Of a DNA stretch of 64,000 bases, positions 1 through 7,394 are shown piece after piece. Each line of letters opens with the position of its first letter. Within the stretch, counting starts at the first letter, position 1. This DNA comes from Enterobacter_D sp963521185 (GTDB lineage: Bacteria; Pseudomonadota; Gammaproteobacteria; Enterobacterales; Enterobacteriaceae), in NCBI GenBank assembly GCA_963521185.1, contig CAUQTV010000010.1, positions 82,269 through 146,268 on the forward strand. Direction: 5' to 3'. Both the position numbers and the translations under genes were made by a program. Below the pieces are notes generated by a model, which was not told the origin of the DNA, ran no database searches, and saw nothing but the letters and a program-made list of their open reading frames with translations.

Positions 1-1126
1 CGACCGAGAAGCTCACTTCGATCTGCGTATTCGAATAGCGCAGGGCGTTGCGCACGATGTTCTCTAACGCACTCTCCAGCGCGTTCGGGTTGCCGTAGAG
101 CGGCCACGGTCCCGGCGGGAATTTCACCGTCAAGGATTTGCCCACCTGCTCGGCTTCAAAGGCAGCGTTGTCCAGCACCTCGCCCCACAGATGATTCGCT
201 TTGATGGTTTCACTCACCAGCGCATTCTTTTGCTGGTTGCGCGACATCACCAGCAGATCGTTGATCATGCTGTCGAGACGCTGAGCTTCCATTTCAATGC
301 GTTCCAGCTCCTTGCTTTCACCGCTGCGACGGCGTAGCAGGGCGGTGCCCAGTTGCAAACGCGTGAGCGGCGTACGCAGCTCGTGTGAGATGTCCGACAG
401 CAGGCGTTGCTGGGCGGTCATCATACGTTCCAGCGCCGTCACCATCTGGTTAAAGCTGGCCCCGGCGGCGAGAAACTCCTGCGGCCCGGCTTCCAGTTCC
501 GGGTGCTGACGCAGGTTGCCCTGCGCCACTTCATCCGCCGCGTTTTTCAATTTGCGGGCGGGTTTTGCGAGGCTCCACGCCAGCCATAGCAGCAGCGGGG
601 AACTCACCAGCATGGTGACTATCAACAGCAATAGCGGCCGGTCGAAGAGTAAGTTAATGAAGTCTGACTGCGAACTGCTGGCCGGACGAATGAGGTACAG
701 CTGGTAATTATCTTCCCCATCCCGGATGGAAAATGGCCCTACCAGCTCTACCCGACCGTATTTTTTCTTCTGCGGGTGGTCGGAGTTATCCGCCTGTCCG
801 ATGAAGTTACGGATGATCTGCATTTCGTTGCGTTCTGCACCAATGACGCGCCCTTCGCTGGTCACCAGCAGCAGGCGTTGCCCCGGCGGTGCCCATTTGT
901 CGATGGCGCGAAAAAGCCGCCGCCACCACATCAGGTCGTTGGGCGGGTCATTGGCGAGTTCCGCTTCTACGTGCTGTTCAATCATTACGCCCTGGCGCTG
1001 TTCACTGTCGAGCAACTCCGTCATCTGACGCGAGTCGAGCTTCGGCACCATTAAAACCAGCATGAGCACCAGCGCCAGCGTTAACCAGAAAATGGCAAAG
1101 ATGCGAGCAGTCAAACTTCCTATCAT
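1..1126 (-). CDS. cpxA: Sensor histidine kinase CpxA (3' end cut by window)
   Basis: Inner-membrane sensor kinase/phosphatase of the Cpx envelope stress system; it phosphorylates CpxR. About 375 codons are present, and the C-terminal ~80 residues (rest of the ATP-binding domain) lie outside the window. The start at 1126 reads MIGSLTARIFAIFWLTLALV, an N-terminal membrane segment followed by the periplasmic sensor region. The phosphoacceptor motif SHELRTPLT is read on the minus strand near position 385, which places the histidine at about residue 248, as in E. coli. Its ATG overlaps the cpxR stop codon (ATGA), so the pair is translationally coupled. Confidence 0.97.
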   Translation of the reverse strand, partial: MIGSLTARIFAIFWLTLALVLMLVLMVPKLDSRQMTELLDSEQRQGVMIEQHVEAELANDPPNDLMWWRRLFRAIDKWAPPGQRLLLVTSEGRVIGAERNEMQIIRNFIGQADNSDHPQKKKYGRVELVGPFSIRDGEDNYQLYLIRPASSSQSDFINLLFDRPLLLLIVTMLVSSPLLLWLAWSLAKPARKLKNAADEVAQGNLRQHPELEAGPQEFLAAGASFNQMVTALERMMTAQQRLLSDISHELRTPLTRLQLGTALLRRRSGESKELERIEMEAQRLDSMINDLLVMSRNQQKNALVSETIKANHLWGEVLDNAAFEAEQVGKSLTVKFPPGPWPLYGNPNALESALENIVRNALRYSNTQIEVSFSV

Positions 1127-1821
1127 GAAGCGGAGACCATCAGATAACCACGGCCACGCAGGGTTTTGAACCACGGATGCCCATCTTTACGCTCCGGCAA
1201 TTTACGGCGCAGGTTGGAGATGTGCATATCGATGGCGCGATCGAAAGGCGTTAAGCGTTTACCCAGCACTTCCTGACTCAGGTGTTCACGAGAAACCACC
1301 TGGCCGAGATGCTGTGCCAGCAGATAGAGCAGCGTGAATTCCGTGCCGGTTAACTCCAGCGACTGTCCTTCAAAGCTGGCTTCCTGGCGGCCTGGATTCA
1401 GGCTTAGCGCATCGACTTCTAAGGTAGGGGAACCGTTATCGCTGTTCTGCTGCTGTTCACTCCAGTGTGAACGGCGCAGGATGGCGCGGATGCGGGCAAC
1501 CAGCTCACGGTCATTGAAGGGTTTCGGCAAATAGTCGTCCGCGCCCAGCTCAAGGCCGAGTACACGATCGAGTTCGCTGCCGCGTGCAGTCAACATAATA
1601 ACGGGCGTCTGGTGTGTCTGGCGAAGCTCTTTAAGGGTGTCGATACCATTCTTCTTTGGCATCATGACGTCGAGCAAAAGCAGGTCGATGCTATCGTCCA
1701 GGAGGTCGAGTGCCTGTTCCCCGTCATGGGCAACCAGCACATTGAAGCCTTCCATGTCGAGCAGCTCTTTTAACAGGGATGTAAGCTCTCGGTCATCATC
1801 AACTAACAGGATTTTATTCAT
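1123..1821 (-). CDS. cpxR: Response regulator CpxR
   Basis: OmpR-family DNA-binding response regulator (232 aa, the usual length) that binds GTAAA-N5-GTAAA boxes. The receiver domain spans residues 1-115 with the acidic pocket VDDD at 7-10 and the phosphoacceptor D51 in LLLLDVMMP. The winged-helix domain occupies roughly 135-232 and ends in LRGRGYLMVSAS. It is the first gene of cpxRA and diverges from cpxP; a CpxR box lies in the shared upstream region. Confidence 0.98.
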   Translation of the reverse strand: MNKILLVDDDRELTSLLKELLDMEGFNVLVAHDGEQALDLLDDSIDLLLLDVMMPKKNGIDTLKELRQTHQTPVIMLTARGSELDRVLGLELGADDYLPKPFNDRELVARIRAILRRSHWSEQQQNSDNGSPTLEVDALSLNPGRQEASFEGQSLELTGTEFTLLYLLAQHLGQVVSREHLSQEVLGKRLTPFDRAIDMHISNLRRKLPERKDGHPWFKTLRGRGYLMVSAS

Positions 1822-1876
1822 TGTTTAAATACCTCCGAGGCAGAAATTACGTCATCAAGGCTCGCTAATCCATGAC

Positions 1877-1891
1877 TTTACGTTGTTTTAC
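1877..1891 (-). promoter_or_regulatory. CpxR box between cpxR and cpxP
   Basis: Read on the minus strand this is GTAAA-ACAAC-GTAAA, an exact match to the CpxR consensus of two direct GTAAA half-sites five bases apart. It sits between the divergent cpxRA and cpxP genes and about 80 bp upstream of cpxP, in keeping with CpxR activation of both (known in E. coli). Confidence 0.9.
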
Positions 1892-1971
1892 ACCCCCTGA
1901 CGCTAGTTTGCAGCCTGAATCGTAGACTGAGTCTCGTTGAATCGCGACAGAAAAGATTTTGGGAGCAAGTG

Positions 1972-2475
1972 ATGCGCAATGTTACCGCTGCCGTCATGGC
2001 CTCAACGCTGGCATTCAGTACGCTTAGCCAGGCCGCTGGCGTCGTAACAGGCGATAACTGGCACCCGACAGATGGACTTACTCAGCGTAGCAGTCAGAGC
2101 CATATGTTTGACGGCATAAATTTAACCGAGCAACAGCGTCAACAGCTACGCGATCTTATGCAGCGGGCAAGGCACGACCAGCCTCCTGTTAATGTTAGCG
2201 AAATGGAGACAATGCATCGCCTTGTCACCGCAGAAAATTTTGATGAAAGCGCTGTGCGCGCTCAGGCCCAGAAAATGGCGCAGGAACAGGTTGCCCGACA
2301 GGTCGAAATGGCCAAAGTCCGCAACCAAATGTACCACCTGCTCACGCCGGCGCAGCAAGCGGTTTTGCACGAGAAACACGATCAGCGAATGGAACAACTG
2401 CGCGACGTCGCGCAAATGCAGCACCGTTCATCGCTAACGTTATCGAGTAGTCGCAGTACCGGTAGTAACCAGTAA
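1972..2475 (+). CDS. cpxP: Periplasmic chaperone/Cpx inhibitor CpxP
   Basis: Periplasmic adaptor that damps CpxA signalling and helps deliver misfolded proteins to DegP. The protein has a signal peptide (MRNVTAAVMASTLAFSTLSQA) and two LTxxQ motifs (LTEQQ and LTPAQ), the family hallmark. The ATG at 1972 is preferred over the GTG at 1969 because GGGAG at 1961-1965 is then 6 nt away, and it gives the E. coli N-terminus. The length of 167 aa is normal for the family. The 3'UTR yields the sRNA CpxQ. Confidence 0.96.
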   Translation: MRNVTAAVMASTLAFSTLSQAAGVVTGDNWHPTDGLTQRSSQSHMFDGINLTEQQRQQLRDLMQRARHDQPPVNVSEMETMHRLVTAENFDESAVRAQAQKMAQEQVARQVEMAKVRNQMYHLLTPAQQAVLHEKHDQRMEQLRDVAQMQHRSSLTLSSSRSTGSNQ

Positions 2476-2483
2476 CAACCCTG

Positions 2484-2541
2484 TTTTCCTTGCCATAGAC
2501 ACCATCCCTGTCTTCCCCCTCATGATGAGGGGGTTTTTTTT
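2484..2541 (+). ncRNA. cpxQ: CpxQ sRNA (cpxP 3'UTR)
   Basis: Hfq-binding sRNA released from the cpxP mRNA 3'UTR by RNase E in Salmonella and E. coli; it represses inner-membrane protein mRNAs. The region begins TTTTCCTTGCCATAGACACC, which I recognise as the conserved 5' part and seed of CpxQ, and ends with a CCCCCT/AGGGGG hairpin and eight T residues. The boundaries are set by analogy with the ~58-nt Salmonella form. Confidence 0.88.
2515..2541 (+). terminator. Intrinsic terminator of cpxP/CpxQ
   Basis: Stem CCCCCTCAT/ATGAGGGGG (centre TG-rich) followed by a run of eight T residues. It ends cpxP and forms the 3' end of CpxQ. Confidence 0.92.
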
Positions 2542-2660
2542 GTCAAAAAATCACATCCAATCCTAAATAAAATAGCCACTTACAAATAGCTGGAGCTGTG
2601 TTAAGCCAGTTAGAATTTCCTCAAGTGCGGAGGCAGGCAGCCAGGGATGAGATTTGGCTA

Positions 2661-2677
2661 TACGGCTATTAGCCGTA
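2661..2677. promoter_or_regulatory. Palindromic operator-like site 1
   Basis: TACGGCT-ATT-AGCCGTA, a perfect 7-3-7 inverted repeat. It lies just upstream of the -35 hexamer at 2682. Nearly identical to the site at 2718-2734, which suggests a dimeric DNA-binding protein such as the ribbon-helix-helix antitoxin encoded downstream (inference). Confidence 0.6.
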
Positions 2678-2681
2678 CGGT

Positions 2682-2710
2682 TTGACATGTTGATGCTACT
2701 TGGATAAGTT
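2682..2710 (+). promoter_or_regulatory. Predicted sigma70 promoter flanked by two palindromes
   Basis: A perfect -35 TTGACA at 2682-2687, a 17-bp spacer and a -10-like TAAGTT at 2705-2710. Expected start of transcription is about 2717, exactly at the second palindrome. If it drives the toxin-antitoxin genes, their leader would be about 215 nt long. Confidence 0.5.
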
Positions 2711-2717
2711 ATAACCA

Positions 2718-2734
2718 TACGGCTGATAGCCGTA
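2718..2734. promoter_or_regulatory. Palindromic operator-like site 2
   Basis: TACGGCT-GAT-AGCCGTA, the same arms as the site at 2661-2677 with only the three central bases changed. The two centres are 57 bp apart and bracket the predicted promoter. The position over the predicted transcription start suggests repression (inference). Confidence 0.6.
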
Positions 2735-2744
2735 TCAGAGAAAA

Positions 2745-2761
2745 TTTGAAACGTTTTCAAA
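2745..2761. promoter_or_regulatory. Third 17-bp palindrome, different arms
   Basis: TTTGAAA-CGT-TTTCAAA, again a perfect 7-3-7 design but with unrelated arms that resemble LacI-family operators. It is 10 bp downstream of palindrome 2. Its binder is unknown; it could also form an RNA hairpin in the leader. Confidence 0.45.
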
Positions 2762-2933
2762 AGCCGCTAACAGTGGAGACGGCTCTTTAAACGATAGCGT
2801 AAGAAATACACCAACAAAACTACCTGGAATATTGAAATGAGAAACCAATCCAATAGTGCAAAGTTACAGAGTTATCGATGCTTTTCGTAACGATCAACAA
2901 GGAGAAATTTATAGGTAAATCAGCGAGGTAAAT

Positions 2934-3254
2934 ATGACTAATGTATCTGCGTTCCCAACTGATGCGCGCAGCGTTAAAAACGCACGGGTCGAGTTGAAAA
3001 CAAGTAGCGATCTTAAAGACATGCTTCGTGAAGCGGCTATGGCCGCAGGCCTGGATTTAAGTGCATTTATCCTGAATGCAGCGTTGGAGCGAGCAGAAAG
3101 CGTGCTGGACAATCAGCGCCGCCGCCAGCTTTCTGAAGAGAGCTGGCAACAGATAAATCGGCTTCTTTCTGAACCCGCCGCGCCGACGCCGGCGTTACAG
3201 GCGTTAATACGGAGAAAAAATGCAGATGGAAAATACGGAAATAGTAGCCAGTAA
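2934..3254 (+). CDS. DUF1778 ribbon-helix-helix antitoxin (TacA-like)
   Basis: A 106-aa antitoxin. The N-terminal part (residues ~15-60; ELKTSSDLKDMLREAAMAAG, then DLSAFILNAALERAE) fits the DUF1778 ribbon-helix-helix fold that binds the operator. The C-terminal tail (residues ~70-106) is the usual toxin-neutralising segment. A Shine-Dalgarno GCGAGG precedes the ATG. The toxin start codon lies inside this gene (35-nt overlap), the standard order and coupling of TacAT/AtaRT systems. Family assignment is by domain pattern; no specific symbol is justified. Confidence 0.88.
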   Translation: MTNVSAFPTDARSVKNARVELKTSSDLKDMLREAAMAAGLDLSAFILNAALERAESVLDNQRRRQLSEESWQQINRLLSEPAAPTPALQALIRRKNADGKYGNSSQ

Positions 3255-3765
3255 GGGACTAATGGTTTGTGCGTATCTTGCAGATATCACTTATCCTGGC
3301 GTCAAACATTTTGATTGTGGAAATACTGTAATTAACTCATTTGTACGCAATTCATTAAAGAAAAGCGTAAGAGATGGGAATTGTGCGGCTAAGGCCTTGA
3401 TCGATGAAGAGACAGGCGAGCTTCTCGGGATTTGCAGCTTCAGCGCATACTCTCTCGAGAAGAGCAAGCTGGCTGGCACAGTCGGCGGATCATTGCCAAA
3501 TGACGTTGGGGTAGTGCGTTTGAACATGTTGGGCGTGGCGACTAAAGAACAGAAAAAAGGCTACGGACAAGACTTGCTCTGTGAATTTTTTGAGCATGTG
3601 AAATTGATTCACCAGGCACTACCTGTAAAGGGTGTATATCTGGATGCAGATCCCGACGCCGTTAATTTTTATGCGCGTTTGGGCTTTATGGCGTTGAAAG
3701 AGACACCAAACGCGTTTGGTGCAGTGCCAATGTTTTTAGCTATCCAGCACATCCTTGCTGCGTAG
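3220..3765 (+). CDS. GNAT acetyltransferase toxin (TacT-like)
   Basis: A 181-aa GNAT-fold protein; relatives acetylate the amino acid on charged tRNA and stop translation. The acetyl-CoA loop is seen as EQKKGYGQ (Q/RxxGxG/A type) after the strand VVRLNMLGVA. The C-terminal NFYARLGF carries the tyrosine that is catalytic in TacT. The ATG at 3220 has GGAG 5 nt upstream and overlaps the antitoxin gene; a second ATG two codons on is an alternative. No truncation or frameshift, so the toxin appears intact. tRNA specificity cannot be read from the sequence. Confidence 0.88.
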   Translation: MQMENTEIVASKGLMVCAYLADITYPGVKHFDCGNTVINSFVRNSLKKSVRDGNCAAKALIDEETGELLGICSFSAYSLEKSKLAGTVGGSLPNDVGVVRLNMLGVATKEQKKGYGQDLLCEFFEHVKLIHQALPVKGVYLDADPDAVNFYARLGFMALKETPNAFGAVPMFLAIQHILAA

Positions 3766-4001
3766 CCAAAAGGCCCGCTTCGGCCTGATAGACACCGATC
3801 GGTTAAGCAAAATCATGGGTGGACGATAATAGCCTCATCAACCCTCTAATGGGGCTTTTATGCTTTCAGTCTGGCTTGATGATACCCAGGCGTGGGCCAA
3901 ACACCCTTCACTTTCTTGTTTTCCCCCTCCGATGCGTCTTTTTCCCACAATGGCGATTTTGTCATCCGTTATACTTGCTGCGGGTTCAGACTGGAGTCTC
4001 T

Positions 4002-4907
4002 ATGAATCAATCTTATGGGCGGCTGGTGAGTCGCGCCGCGATTGCCGCGACGATCATGGCAACGTGTTTGCTGCTGATTAAAATTGTGGCGTGGTGGTAT
4101 ACGGGGTCGGTGAGTATTCTGGCCGCGCTGGTGGATTCACTGGTGGATATCGCGGCGTCGCTGACGAATTTACTGGTGGTGCGCTATTCGCTACAACCGG
4201 CGGACGATGAGCACACGTTCGGTCACGGTAAAGCTGAATCGCTGGCAGCGTTGGCGCAAAGTATGTTCATTTCCGGATCGGCGCTGTTCCTGTTTTTGAC
4301 CGGTTTCCAGCACCTGGCGCGTCCCGAAACGATGAATGCGCCGGGCATTGGCGTTGTTGTTACCGTTATCGCACTGCTTTGTACTGTGATCCTTGTCACT
4401 TTTCAGCGCTGGGTGGTGCGAAAAACCCAAAGCCAGGCTGTGCGGGCGGATATGCTTCATTATCAGTCTGATGTTATGATGAACGGTGCCATTCTCGTCG
4501 CACTTGGCCTGTCGTGGTACGGCTGGCACCGTGCGGATGCGCTCTTTGCGCTGGGAATAGGGGTGTACATTTTGTACAGCGCGTTGCGCATGGGGTATGA
4601 CGCGGTTCAGTCACTGCTGGATCGGGCGCTACCCGATGACGAACGTCAGGAAATATTCGATATCGTCACGCGCTGGCCGGGTGTCCGCGGCGCGCACGAC
4701 CTTCGCACGCGGCAGTCAGGGCCGACCCGCTTTATTCAGATTCATTTGGAAATGGATGACAATCTCCCGCTTGTTCAGGCGCATTTAGTGGCTGAGCAGG
4801 TCGAACAGGCGATCCTGCATCGCTTTCCGGGTTCAGATGTCATCATCCATCAGGATCCCTGTTCGGTGGTACCCCAGGAAAAGGGTACGTCTATCAATGC
4901 TTTGTAA
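4002..4907 (+). CDS. fieF: Iron/zinc efflux pump FieF (YiiP)
   Basis: Cation diffusion facilitator in the inner membrane that exports Fe2+/Zn2+ in exchange for protons. The 301-aa sequence starts MNQSYGRLVSRAAIAAT and is close to the 300-aa E. coli protein. Six membrane segments, with metal-site residues in LVDSLVDI (segment 2) and HYQSDVMMN (segment 5), then a cytoplasmic domain ending with HQDPCSVVP. The reading frame is open further upstream, but the ATG at 4002 with GGAG at 3993-3996 gives the family N-terminus. Confidence 0.96.
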   Translation: MNQSYGRLVSRAAIAATIMATCLLLIKIVAWWYTGSVSILAALVDSLVDIAASLTNLLVVRYSLQPADDEHTFGHGKAESLAALAQSMFISGSALFLFLTGFQHLARPETMNAPGIGVVVTVIALLCTVILVTFQRWVVRKTQSQAVRADMLHYQSDVMMNGAILVALGLSWYGWHRADALFALGIGVYILYSALRMGYDAVQSLLDRALPDDERQEIFDIVTRWPGVRGAHDLRTRQSGPTRFIQIHLEMDDNLPLVQAHLVAEQVEQAILHRFPGSDVIIHQDPCSVVPQEKGTSINAL

Positions 4908-4968
4908 TACGTTGTAAAAGAGTGAGCCAGGCCAGCATTTTGTGGATAAATTACCGCCATTTCGACTG

Positions 4969-5004
4969 ACCTGAATCAATTCAGCACAGAGTTATTGATA
5001 TAAT
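4969..5004 (+). promoter_or_regulatory. pfkA promoter with overlapping Cra (FruR) box
   Basis: A consensus -10 TATAAT at 4999-5004 with a Cra-type palindrome CTGAAT-CA-ATTCAG at 4971-4984 over the -35 region. Cra (FruR) represses pfkA in E. coli; the overlap fits repression when fructose-1-phosphate is low. Confidence 0.8.
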
Positions 5005-5085
5005 ATCGCAGCATAGTTGTTCACTCCTCAGGGGAGTCGCTTCGGGCAACAGAATTCATTTTGCATTCAAAGTTCAGAGGTAGTC

Positions 5086-6048
5086 ATGATTAAGAAAATC
5101 GGTGTGTTGACAAGTGGCGGTGATGCGCCGGGCATGAACGCAGCAATTCGTGGCGTTGTCCGTGCGGCATTAACTGAAGGTCTGGAAGTTTGTGGTATTT
5201 ACGACGGTTATTTAGGTCTGTATGAAGACCGTATGGTTCAGCTCGACCGCTACAGTGTGTCCGATATGATCAACCGTGGCGGCACGTTCCTCGGCTCTGC
5301 GCGCTTCCCGGAATTCCGCGAAGAACATGTCCGCGCGGTGGCTATCGAAAACATGAAAAAACGCGGCATCGACGCGCTGGTGGTGATCGGTGGCGACGGT
5401 TCTTACATGGGTGCAAAACGTCTGACTGAAATGGGCTTCCCGTGCATCGGTCTGCCAGGCACCATCGATAATGACGTGGCGGGTACTGACTACACCATCG
5501 GTTATTTCACTGCGCTGCACACCGTGGTTGAAGCGATTGACCGTCTGCGCGACACCTCCTCTTCTCACCAGCGTATCTCCATCGTTGAAGTGATGGGCCG
5601 TTACTGCGGCGATCTGACGCTGGCGGCGGCCATCGCGGGCGGCTGTGAATTCATCGTGCTGCCGGAAGTTGAATTTAACCGCGAAGACCTGGTTAACGAA
5701 ATTAAAGCCGGTATCGCCAAAGGTAAAAAACACGCCATTGTGGCGATTACCGAGCACATCTGCGATATCGACGAGCTGGCGAAATACATCGAAGTGGAAA
5801 CCGAACGCGAAACCCGCGCGACCGTGCTGGGTCACATTCAGCGTGGCGGCTCCCCGGTTCCTTACGACCGCATCCTCGCTTCCCGCATGGGGTCCTATGC
5901 TATTGAACTGCTGTTGCAGGGTCATGGCGGCCGCTGCGTTGGCATCCAGAACGAAAAAATGGTGCACCATGACATCATTGACGCTATCGAGAACATGAAG
6001 CGTCCGTTTAAAGGCGACTGGCTGGACTGCGCTAAAAAACTCTATTAA
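5086..6048 (+). CDS. pfkA: 6-phosphofructokinase I
   Basis: Allosteric ATP-dependent phosphofructokinase, the committed step of glycolysis, active as a cytoplasmic tetramer. The protein is exactly 320 aa from MIKKIGVLTSGGDAPGMNAA, matching E. coli PfkA-1. The catalytic TIDND motif and the GGDGSYMGA nucleotide loop are present. An in-frame extension to 5017 exists, but the ATG at 5086 with AGAGG upstream gives the conserved N-terminus. Monocistronic; a hairpin follows at 6058. Confidence 0.98.
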   Translation: MIKKIGVLTSGGDAPGMNAAIRGVVRAALTEGLEVCGIYDGYLGLYEDRMVQLDRYSVSDMINRGGTFLGSARFPEFREEHVRAVAIENMKKRGIDALVVIGGDGSYMGAKRLTEMGFPCIGLPGTIDNDVAGTDYTIGYFTALHTVVEAIDRLRDTSSSHQRISIVEVMGRYCGDLTLAAAIAGGCEFIVLPEVEFNREDLVNEIKAGIAKGKKHAIVAITEHICDIDELAKYIEVETERETRATVLGHIQRGGSPVPYDRILASRMGSYAIELLLQGHGGRCVGIQNEKMVHHDIIDAIENMKRPFKGDWLDCAKKLY

Positions 6049-6057
6049 TCGGTTCTC

Positions 6058-6081
6058 ATCCCTCTCCGCCCGGAGAGGGAT
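6058..6081. repeat. Dispersed CCCTCTCC hairpin downstream of pfkA
   Basis: ATCCCTCTCCG-CC-CGGAGAGGGAT, an 11-bp stem. One of five related hairpins in the window (others at about 14329, 34149, 51385 and 55962) that share the arms CCCTCTCC/GGAGAGGG and lie just after coding regions. There is no clean T run, so termination is uncertain. Confidence 0.75.
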
Positions 6082-6193
6082 GTACTCTTCTTATTCCGCA
6101 CTGTTATAGCCAATCTTTTTTTATTCTTTAATCATTAGTTCGCTTTCTGGCACGCTGAGTCCATCACAACACAACATTCTAAGAGAGTGAGCG

Positions 6194-7183
6194 ATGAACA
6201 AATGGGGCGTAGGCTTAACTTTACTGCTGGCATCCGGCAGTGTTCTGGCAAAGGATATTCAGTTATTAAACGTGTCTTACGATCCAACGCGTGAATTGTA
6301 CGATCAGTACAACAAAGCGTTCAGCGCTCACTGGAAACAGGAAACCGGCGATAATGTCGTGATCCGCCAGTCGCACGGTGGGTCTGGCAAACAGGCGACG
6401 TCCGTCATTAACGGCATCGAAGCTGACGTGGTAACGCTGGCGCTGGCCTACGACGTGGATGCGATTGCCGAACGCGGCCGCATCGATAAAAACTGGATCA
6501 AGCGCCTGCCGGACAACTCTGCACCGTACACCTCGACCATCGTGTTCCTGGTGCGCAAAGGCAACCCAAAACAAATTCACGACTGGAACGATCTGGTGAA
6601 GCCGGGCGTTTCAGTTATCACGCCAAACCCGAAAAGCTCGGGTGGCGCACGCTGGAACTACCTGGCGGCGTGGGGCTACGCCCTGCACCACAACAATGGC
6701 GATCAGGCCAAAGCGCAGGACTTCGTGAAAGCGCTGTTTAAAAACGTGGAAGTGCTGGATTCCGGCGCACGTGGCGCAACCAACACCTTCGTTGAGCGCG
6801 GTATTGGCGACGTGCTGATCGCCTGGGAAAACGAAGCGCTGCTGGCGACCAACGAGCTGGGCAAAGATAAATTCGAAATCGTCACGCCAAGCGAGTCGAT
6901 TCTGGCCGAGCCGACCGTCTCCGTGGTCGACAAAGTGGTTGAGAAAAAAGACACCAAAGCCGTGGCGGAAGCCTATCTTAAATATCTCTACTCGCCGGAA
7001 GGCCAGGAGATCGCGGCGAAGAACTTCTACCGTCCGCGTAACCCGGATGTGGCGAAGAAATATGACGGCGAGTTCCCGAAACTCAAACTGTTCACCATTG
7101 ATGAAGAGTTTGGCGGCTGGACGAAAGCGCAGAAAGAGCACTTCTCCAACGGCGGCACCTTCGATCAGATCAGCAAACGTTAA
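6194..7183 (+). CDS. sbp: Periplasmic sulfate-binding protein
   Basis: Substrate-binding component that feeds sulfate to the CysTWA ABC transporter, whose genes are not in the window. The 329-aa precursor has a signal peptide ending VLA before KDIQLLNVSYDPTREL, the mature Sbp N-terminus. The family pattern NPKSSGGARWNYLAAW is present. GAGTGAG upstream is the ribosome site. Followed by a terminator at 7193, so transcribed alone. In E. coli it is followed by cdh, which is absent here. Confidence 0.97.
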   Translation: MNKWGVGLTLLLASGSVLAKDIQLLNVSYDPTRELYDQYNKAFSAHWKQETGDNVVIRQSHGGSGKQATSVINGIEADVVTLALAYDVDAIAERGRIDKNWIKRLPDNSAPYTSTIVFLVRKGNPKQIHDWNDLVKPGVSVITPNPKSSGGARWNYLAAWGYALHHNNGDQAKAQDFVKALFKNVEVLDSGARGATNTFVERGIGDVLIAWENEALLATNELGKDKFEIVTPSESILAEPTVSVVDKVVEKKDTKAVAEAYLKYLYSPEGQEIAAKNFYRPRNPDVAKKYDGEFPKLKLFTIDEEFGGWTKAQKEHFSNGGTFDQISKR

Positions 7184-7192
7184 TTTTTCCTC

Positions 7193-7214
7193 GTGCCCAC
7201 CTTTTGGTGGGCAC
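7193..7214 (+). terminator. sbp terminator
   Basis: GTGCCCACC-TTTT-GGTGGGCAC, a perfect 9-bp stem 10 bases after the sbp stop codon, followed by TTCATT. Confidence 0.8.
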
Positions 7215-7394
7215 TTCATTCCCTCCGTGAAAACCTTCTTGATTAATTTTCATATCGTTGATTGCATTCATTTTTATTTTTTCGAACAGTGACGCTGCTC
7301 GTGGATTTTAATCCGTAAATCGCCATTAATAGCCGGGACACTACCTCCCCTCCTGAGCATCTTTCGATGCCAGAGGCTATCAAGGAATGATCTT

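Larger units (their letters stand above)
2542..2933. other. A/T-rich leader region ahead of the toxin-antitoxin genes
   Basis: 392 bp without a convincing gene, between the CpxQ terminator and the antitoxin start. It carries three 17-bp palindromes and a sigma70-like promoter (listed separately). Composition is visibly more A/T-rich than the flanks, consistent with acquisition. In E. coli, cpxP and fieF are near neighbours, so this block and the next two genes are an insertion relative to E. coli. A 25-codon open stretch at 2841-2915 has no obvious start signal. Confidence 0.6.

Noticed and set aside
2563..2760. 65-codon minus-strand frame across the palindromes
   Set aside because: Starts with TTG, has no Shine-Dalgarno and spans two operator-like palindromes; better explained as regulatory DNA.
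2837..2890. Mini-ORF MRNQSNSAKLQSYRCFS
   Set aside because: ATG at 2837 lacks a ribosome site and the frame is short; the overlapping frame noted in findings is no better supported.
3819..4001. N-terminal extension of fieF
   Set aside because: Open frame continues upstream, but the extension is not membrane-protein-like and the ATG at 4002 has a proper ribosome site and the known N-terminus.
3766..4001. Possible terminator AGGCC-CGCTTC-GGCCT after the toxin gene
   Set aside because: Stem is only 5 bp with no T-run; too weak to call.
5212..5970. 252-codon open frame opposite pfkA
   Set aside because: Antisense to a well-conserved gene; arises from codon bias of pfkA and has no ribosome site or family features.
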